Shown here: positions 55,750 through 64,000 of the stretch, in pieces
Position numbering within the stretch: position 1 is the stretch's first letter
How the letters are laid out: the number at the start of each line of letters is the position of its first letter
NCBI GenBank assembly: GCA_020796225.1
Contig: CM036759.1
Span: forward strand, 2,851,782 to 2,915,781
Length of the DNA stretch: 64,000 nt
Origin: Arion vulgaris
Lineage: Eukaryota > Mollusca > Gastropoda > Stylommatophora > Arionidae
Direction: 5' to 3'
The notes under the pieces: generated by a model
Told to the model about the DNA's origin: nothing
What the model saw: only the letters and a program-made list of their open reading frames with translations
Databases searched by the model: none
Program-made: the position numbers and the translations under genes

Positions 55750-56745
55750 TACAGAGGACAACCAGAGAATAGAGAAGAATGGTGTGTATTTATTGCTGCT
55801 GTAAGCGTCAGAGAATAGAGAAGAATGGTGTGTATTTATTGCTGCTGTAAGCACCAGAGAATAGAGAAGAATGGTGTGTATTTATTGCTGCTGTAAGCGT
55901 CAGAGAATAGAGAAGAATGGTGTGTATTTATTGCTGCTGTAAGCGTCAGAGAATAGAGAAGAATGGTGTGTATTTATTGCTGCTGTAAGCGTCAGAGAAT
56001 AGAGAAGAATGGTGTGTATTTATTGCTGCTGTAAGCACCAGAGAATAGAGAAGAATGGTGTGTATTTATTGCTGCTGTAAGCACCAGAGAATAGAGAAGA
56101 ATGGTGTGTATTTATTGCTGCTGTAAGCACCAGAGAATAGAGAAGAATGGTGTGTATTTATTGCTGCTGTAAGCACCAGAGAATAGAGAAGAATGGTGTG
56201 TATTTATTGCTGCTGTAAGCACCAGAGAATAGAGAAGAATGGTGTGTATTTATTGCTGCTGTAAGCACCAGAGAATAGAGAAGAATGGTGTGTATTTATT
56301 GCTGCTGTAAGCACCAGAGAATAGAGAAGAATGGTGTGTATTTATTGCTGCTGTAAGCACCAGAGAATAGAGAAGAATGGTGTGTATTTATTGCTACTGT
56401 AAGCGTCAGAGAATAGAGAAGAATGGTGTGTATTTATTGCTGCTGTAAGCACCAGAGAATAGAGAAGAATGGTGTGTATTTATTGCTGCTGTAAGCACCA
56501 GAGAATAGAGAAGAATGGTGTGTATTTATTGCTGCTGTAAGCGCCAGAGAATAGAGAAGAATGGTGTGTATTTATTGCTGCTGTAAGCACCAGAGAATAG
56601 AGAAGAATGGTGTGTATTTATTGCTGCTGTAAGCACCAGAGAATAGAGAAGAATGGTGTGTATTTATTGCTGCTGTAAGCGTCAGAGAATAGAGAAGAAT
56701 GGTGTGTATTTATTGCTGCTGTAAGCGCCAGAGAATAGAGAAAGA
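55750..56745. repeat. Minisatellite, 46-bp unit, about 21 copies
   Basis: The unit contains CAGAGAATAGAGAAGAATGG, TGTGTATTTATTGCTGCTGT and AAGCAC or AAGCGT. On the - strand each copy has a pyrimidine-rich run ending GCTTACAG. It lies in the candidate first intron of SLC30A6. Confidence 0.97.
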
Positions 56746-57226
56746 GTTAGAGATTCTGACATACACAAAATAAATCAAGAATATCATTATATGTTGGCAA
56801 CAATTCACAAATGAGCAATGATGTCTATTTTGGACAAGGAATGTTTTTGTATATAAGAATAATAAGTAAATGTGATCTCACCGATGTATTGTGCAATGTT
56901 TTTGAAGGTCCTCTGTCTTCATCTGTAAACAAATGTGAAATAACTGATAAGAATAGCTTTCAAATAGAGATCAAATAAGCATTTAACACTTCCAATTAAG
57001 AAACATTTTTGCAATCTTAAATTGTTATAAATATAACTGTTGCACTTAAATTAGATTTCTGTTCAGGGCAATAAGGAAATGGCTCAAGTAGAGAAAAAAA
57101 CATAGATTACCTCCATTTGTTTTGCATATTAGTAAAGTAAAGATCCCATTTTCATAGCATGTGGTGTAGTGAGGAGTATAGTGTTCGGTGACTGTCCCAA
57201 CGGTTTAAAGATCTTCCTTTATAATT
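56746..57226. other. Intron sequence
   Basis: AT-rich. A - strand exon-like segment at 56882-56922 has good splice sites but does not fit the gene model (see rejected items). Confidence 0.5.
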
Positions 57227-57238
57227 ATGTGTTCAATT

Positions 57239-57493
57239 CTTCTTCTTCGAACGCTCCATATCGACCACCTGCTAACCACTCTGTGTGATTTGTATTTGAT
57301 CTGAGCCTAAGAACGATTGTACATTGTGCCAGTTATGCACCTACAAGTAGGCCAGCACATCCGATTTCTACAATGCTTTTATTTACTAGATTAGCTTCCC
57401 TAGTTCCTACATCAGTCGTCTGTTACGACATACCTTGTCGGTCACAGTGGTACTATTCTTTGCTTCCCTTGCGGGCCCGGCACCACAAAGGCG
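57239..57493 (-). mobile_element. S4b SINE-like element with target-site duplication
   Basis: Left end CTTCTTCTTCGAACGCTCCA, ACCTACAAGTAGGCCAGCAC, right end GGGCCCGGCACCACAAAGGC. A 12-bp repeat, ATGTGTTCAATT, lies at 57227-57238 and 57494-57505. Confidence 0.95.
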
Positions 57494-57505
57494 ATGTGTT
57501 CAATT

Positions 57506-58008
57506 AATTTTGGCTACCTTATTATTATTTTTTTACCTAGCATTTCACAACAGACAAAAATACTACATTTTCTTTTATATATTTCTCAGACATCATGGAG
57601 TCGGCTCTGTAGTTGCTAGAGAACTTTCCTGTCGCTATTGTTAGCTTCCTATGTTGTCTGTTACTGAGTATTTTTCTTTCAATGTTGTTTTCTTGGTGTC
57701 TATCTCTCTATGCTATGCATAACATACTTCTGAGGAACTATATTTCTGCTACTAGAAGTGATTTGTTGTGTGTTTTTAAGCAATACATCTACAGAGATTT
57801 AATGGCTGAATATAACACTAGAATACTCTTACTTTCCCTCTCTGGAACTTGTTTGCTTATCTTCTTGCTGTACACTTTAATTTTTAACTTGTGAAATCCT
57901 GTTCTTTATTTATGCTATACGGATTCTGTTAGATAATAATGCTAATCAAAAATTAGATGGAGAGAATGTTTTAGAGACTTTGACTTTTGCTATCTGTTCC
58001 TCATTCTC
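57506..58008. other. Unique sequence
   Basis: A + strand frame (57613-57894) gives a hydrophobic 93-residue translation with no family match. The T-rich composition alone explains the hydrophobicity, so I do not call a gene. Confidence 0.45.
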
Positions 58009-58455
58009 TATCTGTTCCTCATTCTCTATCTGTTCCTCATTCTCTATCTGTTCCTCATTCTCTATCTGTTCCTCATTCTCTATCTGTTCCTCATTCTCTA
58101 TCTGTTCCTCATTCTCTATCTGTTCCTCATTCTCTATCTGTTCCTCATTCTCTATCTGTTCCTCATTCTCTATCTGTTCCTCATTCTCTATCTGTTCCTC
58201 ATTCTCTATCTGTTCCTCATTCTCTATCTGTTCCTCATTCTCTATCTGTTCCTCATTCTCTATCTGTTCCTCATTCTCTATCTGTTCCTCATTCTCTATC
58301 TGTTCCTCATTCTCTATCTGTTCCTCATTCTCTATCTGTTCCTCATTCTCTATCTGTTCCTCATTCTCTATCTGTTCCTCATTCTCTATCTGTTCCTCAT
58401 TCTCTATCTGTTCCTCATTCTCTATCTGTTCCTCATTCTCTATCTGTTCCTCATG
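58009..58455. repeat. 18-bp tandem repeat, about 25 perfect copies
   Basis: TCTATCTGTTCCTCATTC repeated without visible change. The 18-bp unit keeps several frames open (I-C-S-S-F-S or S-V-P-H-S-L on +, N-E-E-Q-I-E on -), so open frames here mean nothing by themselves. Confidence 0.98.
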
Positions 58456-58509
58456 CTCAAAAATTGGTTATTGGTTACTGAACCAACATCATTGCACTTT
58501 GGGCAGACC

Positions 58510-58760
58510 CATAGGTGCTCAGCCCCCCCCCTCCCCCGAGCCTCCAACAGACGTCAAAGGGTATGCATACTGATGGCTCCTGTGACTCGCTGGTTAAACA
58601 CACTCCTTACTCTACCCCTCAACCATCCAGTTCTACTTGTACAATGGATAACTCCAAACTTTTTAGATCGATTCAACATCAATTTCAGTTTCTTCATCCA
58701 ATAGGCAGTTGTAAAGAAATTAACAACATCCCCCTTATCCACCCTCATCTCCTTAACAAT
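58510..58760 (+). mobile_element. Decayed retroelement fragment
   Basis: The frame with H-T-D-G-S-C-D-S-L-V-K-H-T suggests the first motif of a LINE RNase H. It is related to 53225-53420. A C-run and indels break it. Confidence 0.45.
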
Positions 58761-58949
58761 TAATGCTGTTGATGCAAGCCTGTCCACTCTCTCATTGATG
58801 CAAAATCTGCTTGCTAGAGTTGTGTTAGTAGAAGTAGGGAGAACCGGATCCAATAATTGGAAAATTTGAAACGATACTGTTGACTTTGTTGCCGGTATAT
58901 CTCATATTTAGATGAAATCTATAACAACCATTACTCCCTTTTTGAGACA

Positions 58950-59035
58950 AGGAAGTAAAAAAATGTAAAGGAACCGATTTTCATACCATGATGTATATCT
59001 GGGAATACGGTGCTAGGTTCATATGATTCTTTACG
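58950..59035 (-). mobile_element. S3 SINE tail fragment
   Basis: AAAGGAACCGATTTTCATAC followed by ATGATGTATATCTGGGAATA matches the inverted S3 tail at 36513. Confidence 0.65.
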
Positions 59036-59346
59036 CTTCCGTGTTTTGAGACTAAGCAAGAGTACAACAAAGACTGTCAGATAGAGTAGGACGGTTTATA
59101 AAGATTATAAGTAATTTCAGAGCAGAAACAGATGTTCTAAAATCTGAAAGAGGACTCATGACAGAAAAATAGGAACCACATAGTGCTTCTTATGGATGTC
59201 ATGTATGTCTGGTCAGAATGTCAGTAGTTGCATAACTTGGACTCGCTTGTCAGACCAAGATGACCACCAAAACAATTACCTCATGTGCGAAACTGATTAA
59301 GAGCAATGTATGATAATCTCGTTGGAGATAACAACTTGCGCCTTAC

Positions 59347-59349
59347 CAT
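59347..59349 (-). CDS. SLC30A6: Candidate SLC30A6 exon 1: initiator ATG directly before a donor
   Basis: The - strand reads TGA ATG|GTAAGGCGC. Joining ATG to exon 2 gives M-G-T-I, exactly the start of ZnT6, with an in-frame stop just upstream. The 5' UTR would lie at higher coordinates. Chance occurrence of ATG|GTAAG in several kilobases is not negligible, so this is a candidate only. Confidence 0.4.
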
Positions 59350-60374
59350 TCATTTTTAAACATGTCTCGAATTCACTAATTCAGGTTTAAGTGAGTGAAA
59401 ACTGAAAGAGGAAGTTACAATCACGTATTCGTTACGTAACAATGGCATATCACTCATTGAGTTGCTTGACTCAAATGGTAACACCGATGTATATTATCAA
59501 AAACAAAAACAATGAAGGCTGTTTTGAATAGTGGCTACATTCTACATATACCACAATTGTTAGTTGTTAAATGTGAGGAGAATGTTTCATTCGTTCTGTA
59601 GTCTAAGCCCCTGCGTATTTCTTAAATTAAGTTAAATTACCTTTCAAACTTTGCAAGTTTCTACACAAGCCTCTGACAAGCAACTATAATGATAATCTGA
59701 CCCACAACTCTCACTCTGCGTGCATCAAATACAAACCTTCGATTGTAACACTGCTGCTTATTAAATCCGGCATTCTGTTATACGTAGTCATTCTGACAGA
59801 TCAACGTCTCCCTAGTTTCTTATCATAAATCAATTTGGTAATAATTGCTTGCAACATCTGTACATTGCAACGAATATATTTTAGAGTAGCTTCCCCTTGT
59901 AGAAGGCGAAACAATCAAAAAATTAAGTAATATTTTACATGAAACAAAATACAGCGACGTTTCTACCAAAAGGCTTTTATCAAGCAAACGAAACAACAGG
60001 AGTGACGAATTGTACAGCATACTACAAAAAGACTTTGACAATTTGTTTTTACGTGTTTCGCAATATCAATCAGGAGGTTAAACACTATGAAGAACTTAAG
60101 GCAAAGCACCAGCAAAATATTAAAATTAAAAATACTGAGTGGCATGCATTTTTTCCAGTTGCTACTAGTAGTAGAGATAATATGCGTGCCTAGCTCAGCC
60201 TCGTTCTGCTCACTTCGCTCGCTTACCCAAACACCCATATTATCTATACTACTACTACACTAGCATAGTTTCAGAAAATAGTTTTATACAAAAAACCTCT
60301 AAAAATCACAAAATCTAAAATGTATCAATCCTCAAATTTTATTTTGTTTTTGTGTAACATTCCATTCTATCAAA
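59350..60374. other. Possible SLC30A6 5' region, unassigned
   Basis: Mostly unique. It holds an inverted copy (about 59957-59995) of a motif with GAAACGTCGCTGT also seen at 52170. I see no TATA box or CpG-rich promoter that I would call. The hydrophobic and basic open frames have no family match. Confidence 0.45.
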
Positions 60375-62085
60375 CACCTTGCATACCAGACACCATGCAT
60401 ACAAGAAATTCTATCAAACACCTTGCATACAAGAAATTCTATCAAACACCTTGCATACAAGAAATTCTGTGAAACAACATGCGTACCAGACACCATGCAT
60501 ACAAGAAATTCGATAAAACACCATGCATACAAGAAATTCTACCAAACACCTTGCATACCAGACACCTTGTACACACGAAATTCTATCAAACACCTTGCAT
60601 ACCAGACACCTTGCACACACGAAATTCTATCAAACATCTTGCATACCAGACACCTTGTACACACGAAATTCTATCAAACACCTTGCATACCAGACACCTT
60701 GCACACACGAAATTCTATCAAACACCTTGCATACCAGACACCTTGTACACACGAAATTCTATCAAACACCTTGCATACCAGACACCTTGCATACCAGACA
60801 CCTTGCACACACGAAATTCTATCAAACACCTTGCATACCAGACACCTTGCATACAAGAAATTATATCAAACATCTTGCATACCAGACACCTTGCATACCA
60901 GACACCTTGCATACCAGACACCGAATACAAGAAATTCTATCAAACACCTTGCATACCAGACATCTTGCATACCAAACACCTTGCATACCAGACACCTTGC
61001 ATACCAGACACCTTGTATACCAGACACCTTACATACCAGACACCTTACATACCAGACACCTTGCATACCAGACACCATGCATACCAGACACATTGCATAC
61101 CAGACACCCTGCATACCAGAAATCTTGCATACCAGACACATTGTATACCAGACACCTTGCATACCAGACACCGCACACAAGAAATTTTACCAAACACCTT
61201 GCATACCAGACACCTTGCATACCAGACACCTTGCATACCAGACACCTTGCATACCAGACACATTGCATACCAGACACCTTGAATACTAGACACCTTGCAT
61301 ACCAGACACCTTCATACCAGACATTTTGCATACCAGACACCTTCATACCAGACACCTTGAATACTAGACACCTTGCATACCAGACACTTTACATACCAGA
61401 CACCTTGTACATAGAAATTCTATCAAACACCTTGCATACCAGACACCTTGCATACCAGACACCTTGCACACACGAAATTCTATCAAACACCTTGCATACC
61501 AGACACCTTGCATACAAGAAATTATATCAAACATCTTGCATACCAGACACCTTGCATACCAGACACCTTGCATACCAGACACCGAATACAAGAAATTCTA
61601 TCAAACACCTTGCATACCAGACATCTTGCATACCAAACACCTTGCATACCAGACACCTTGCATACCAGACACCTTGTATACCAGACACCTTACATACCAG
61701 ACACCTTACATACCAGACACCTTGCATACCAGACACCATGCATACCAGACACATTGCATACCAGACACCTTGCATACCAGACACCGCACACAAGAAATTT
61801 TACCAAACACCTTGCATACCAGACACCTTGCATACCAGACACCTTGCATACCAGACACCTTGCATACCAGACACATTGCATACCAGACACCTTGAATACT
61901 AGACACCTTGCATACCAGACACCTTCATACCAGACATTTTGCATACCAGACACCTTCATACCAGACACCTTGAATACTAGACACCTTGCATACCAGACAC
62001 TTTACATACCAGACATTTTGCATACCAGACACCTTCATACCAGACACCTTACATACCAGACACTTTGCATTCAAGAAATTCTATC
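60375..62085. repeat. Compound array of 16- and 28-bp units with a ~660-bp duplication
   Basis: Two unit types mix: ATACCAGACACCTTGC (16 bp) and ATACAAGAAATTCTATC plus AAACACCTTGC (28 bp). A block from about 60773 recurs from about 61434: the landmark ATACAAGAAATTATAT is at 60851 and 61512 (661 bp apart), and GAATACTAGACACC at 61281 and 61894 (613 bp apart). The second block thus lacks 48 bp, three 16-bp units. Long open frames on both strands are repeat products. Confidence 0.96.
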
Positions 62086-62094
62086 AGACTTCAG

Positions 62095-62275
62095 GAGAAA
62101 AGATTTAAAATAAAATCCCTACAATAATATCTTCAAAATGACATGGGGACCCTCGCTGGTGCTACGGAGTTCGTGCACTGCAGCTGAGATATTCCTGTGT
62201 AAGAAAGAGATCGGAGCACACATGGTTACTCACCAATGCGCAATGATGATGGTCCTATCAATCAATCAATCAATT
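62095..62275 (+). mobile_element. 3' tail of a LINE family, copy 3
   Basis: ACCCTCGCTGGTGCTACGGA, CACTGCAGCTGAGATATTCC, GAGCACACATGGTTACTCAC and a (ATCA)n end, as in copies 1 and 2. It starts right after the 60-62 kb array. Confidence 0.8.
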
Positions 62276-62410
62276 CGATCAGAAAATGTTTTTTAAAATA
62301 TAAAAAAATTAAACAAAAATAATAATAATAAAGATATAAATAAAAAATAATGAAATTTTTAAAACATTTAATTTAAAAAAACTGCACTTCTGAACCATAA
62401 AAACAATCCA
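62276..62410. other. A-rich spacer
   Basis: Poly-purine, A-rich low-complexity DNA between two retroelement pieces. Confidence 0.6.
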
Positions 62411-64000
62411 AGTGCCAAGTCATTTCTTGCTCTTAGATCTGCAAGAAGTGTCGCACAAAACAGCCAGGCGATGCGCAAACGACTACTGGCAGGAGTTATG
62501 TAGAAATATCCAGCTCTCCTTTGATACTGGAAACATAAGGGATGTTCATGAGGGCATTAGGAAGGCCTTTGGCCCAACTATCAAAAAGACTGCACCTCTT
62601 AAAACAAAAACAGGGAAGTTCTAATCGATCGCAAAAAAACAGATGGAACGCTGAGTGGAACATTATCTAGAGTTATATTCGACCCAAAATATTGTAACTA
62701 ACATCGCGTTCGATATTGTGCCTATGCTGGGAGGAGGGAGAAGTGCCTCAAGACATGAGAGATGCAAACATCATCACCTTGTATAAAAATAAAGGTGATC
62801 GTGGTGACTGTAACAACTACCGTGGTATCTCGTTGCTCAGCATCGTGGGGAAGGTCTTCGCACGCGTAGTACTAAATAGGTTACAAAAGCTAGCAAACCA
62901 AGTATACCCTGAGTCACAATGTGGATTTAGATCCAACAGATCCACTATTGACATGTTATTCTTCTTGAGACAACTGCAGGAGAAATGTCGCGAACAACGC
63001 ATGCCACTGTACGTTGCCTTCATAGATCTAACAAAAGCATTTGACCTAGTGAGTAGAGTTGGCCTCTTCAAGCTTTTGAAAAAAATCGGCTGCCCTCCTA
63101 CATTGCTTAAAATCATAACATCATTCCATAACAACATTAAGGGTACAGTGATGTTTGATGGGGCCTCCTCCAGCGCTTTTCCTATCAACAGCGGCGTTAA
63201 GCAGGGGTTGCACCCACACTCTTTGGGATATTTTTCTCCCTACTTCTCTCTCATGCTTTTGAATCCGCCGAAGAAGGAATACCAGACACCTTGCATACAA
63301 GAAATTATACCAATTACAAGATCAGATGGAAAATTATTCAACATGGCACGACTCAAAGCAAAGACCAAAGAGTCACCAACATGGAACTTCTGTTTGCCGA
63401 TGATGCAGCATTAACATCACACACAGAAGAAGGGCTACAACATCTCATGGACAGATTTGCTGCAGCATCAAATGAATTCGGCCCAACTATCAGTCTGAAG
63501 ATAACAAATATAATGTTCCAGGATATTAGCAGAGCCCCATCTATCAACATTGGTAGTCATACGCTTGAAGTATTCAACACCTTTACATACCTTGGCTCTG
63601 TCATCAGCAGCAACCTCTCCCTTGATGATGAAATTAGAAGTCGCATTGGGAAGGCCTCCACTGCTTGATTAAATTAGCAAAGCGTGTATGGGAAAACTGG
63701 GCACTCACAAGAAACACCAAGATACAAGTATATAAAGCGTGTGTTCTCAGCACTCTGCTGTATGGTAGTGAGACATGAACCACATATGCTAGACAAGAAC
63801 ATTGCCTCAACACCTTCTACATGCGCTGTCTCAGGCGAATATACAACATCCGATGGCAAGACCACATCTCCAATATAGAAGTCCTGGACAGTGCTGGCAT
63901 TCCAAGCATGTACACCTTATTGAGTCAGCGACGTCTCAGATGGCTGGGACAATTGTGCCGTATGAGCGATGATAGAATCCCAAAGAACATTCTATATGGT
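62411..64000 (+). mobile_element. Non-LTR retrotransposon ORF2, decayed, cut by the window end
   Basis: Frames in order: T-A-R-R-C-A-N-D-Y-W-Q-E-L-C and A-F-G-P-T-I-K-K-T-A-P-L (62436-62624), a gap, then the RT core N-N-Y-R-G-I-S-L-L-S, F-I-D-L-T-K-A-F-D (first catalytic Asp, about 63020), and S-G-V-K-Q-G with the C-V-L-A-P part shortened. Later come L-F-A-D-D-A (catalytic pair, about 63388-63405), F-T-Y-L-G-S, and the C-terminal Y-K-A-C-V-L-S and R-R-L-R-W-L-G. At least four frame changes make it inactive. At 63279-63309, between the G-I and T-R-S-D-G motifs, it contains 31 nt identical to the 60-62 kb array. Confidence 0.93.

Larger units (their letters stand above)
19636..59349 (-). other. 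SLC30A6: SLC30A6 (zinc transporter ZnT6) gene, whole extent
   Basis: Eleven coding exons on the - strand, plus a candidate first exon holding only ATG, align in order with animal ZnT6 as I remember it. All internal junctions are GT-AG and all phases agree except for one apparent 8-nt gap in exon 8. The product would be about 392 residues, shorter than the human protein at its C-terminus. ZnT6 is a cation diffusion facilitator family member of the Golgi/secretory pathway that pairs with ZnT5. It is thought to be a non-transporting, modulating subunit because it lacks part of the metal-binding site. The introns hold most of the repeats in this window, and three arrays abut exons 2, 9 and 10. 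Confidence 0.9.

Noticed and set aside
56882..56922. Small - strand exon with acceptor TTTGTTTACAG and donor CG|GTGAGA before SLC30A6 exon 2
   Set aside because: In the frame that joins exon 2 it would need another upstream exon in phase 1, and its own ATG is out of frame. It conflicts with the ATG-only exon 1 model, and the peptide has no ZnT6 match. It could still be a 5' UTR exon.
57613..57894. 93-residue hydrophobic frame as a membrane protein
   Set aside because: T-rich sequence gives hydrophobic codons in any frame. There is no family resemblance, no splice or promoter support, and neighbouring frames are equally open.

Overview
This is intronic and intergenic animal DNA, very probably from a mollusc. 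The evidence is two conserved animal genes with GT-AG introns, several SINE families with target-site duplications, decayed non-LTR retrotransposons, and about half of the window in minisatellite arrays. The SINE core GTCGTAAGAGGCGACT is one I associate from memory with molluscan repeats; I could not check this, so the phylum is an inference. I see nothing bacterial or viral.

Two genes lie tail to tail. On the + strand, the last three coding exons of a saccharopine dehydrogenase-like oxidoreductase (SCCPDH) lie at 10685-14865, with an AATAAA signal at 15060; its earlier exons are upstream of the window. On the - strand, an almost complete zinc transporter 6 gene (SLC30A6/ZnT6) runs from about 59349 down to 19636. 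I could place eleven coding exons plus a candidate ATG-only first exon. All exon phases agree except in exon 8, which carries an apparent 8-nt frame-breaking gap.

Layout: 1-8723, a 43-bp array of about 200 units; 8932-10166, a 45-bp array; 10203-15085, the SCCPDH 3' end with SINEs and arrays in its last intron; 15125-18785, a retroelement fragment and arrays including a 30-bp array; 19636-59349, SLC30A6 with its introns filled by arrays, SINEs and LINE fragments; 60375-62085, a 16/28-bp compound array; 62095-64000, a LINE tail and a decayed LINE cut by the window edge.

The most unusual observation is that three minisatellites in SLC30A6 sit exactly on exon-intron junctions and are built from the junction sequence. 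They multiply the 5' splice site of exon 10 (about 20 copies), the 5' splice site of exon 9 (about 15 copies) and the 3' splice site of exon 2 (about 10 copies). A parallel case is a 46-bp array of about 43 units (25316-27284) that is an internal amplification of the tRNA-like head of a SINE. Other SINE copies show smaller internal or tail expansions. A 31-nt piece of the 60-62 kb array also lies inside the reverse transcriptase at 63279. Together these suggest that arrays here are repeatedly seeded from functional elements. A double-headed SINE/LINE composite with its own target-site duplication is at 44164-44564.

Family labels used below are local: S1 (tRNA-derived, poly-A tail), S2 (tRNA-derived, - strand copies), S3 (tRNA-derived, tail GGTCTAACACTGTATTACCC), S4a and S4b (two bodies sharing one head).
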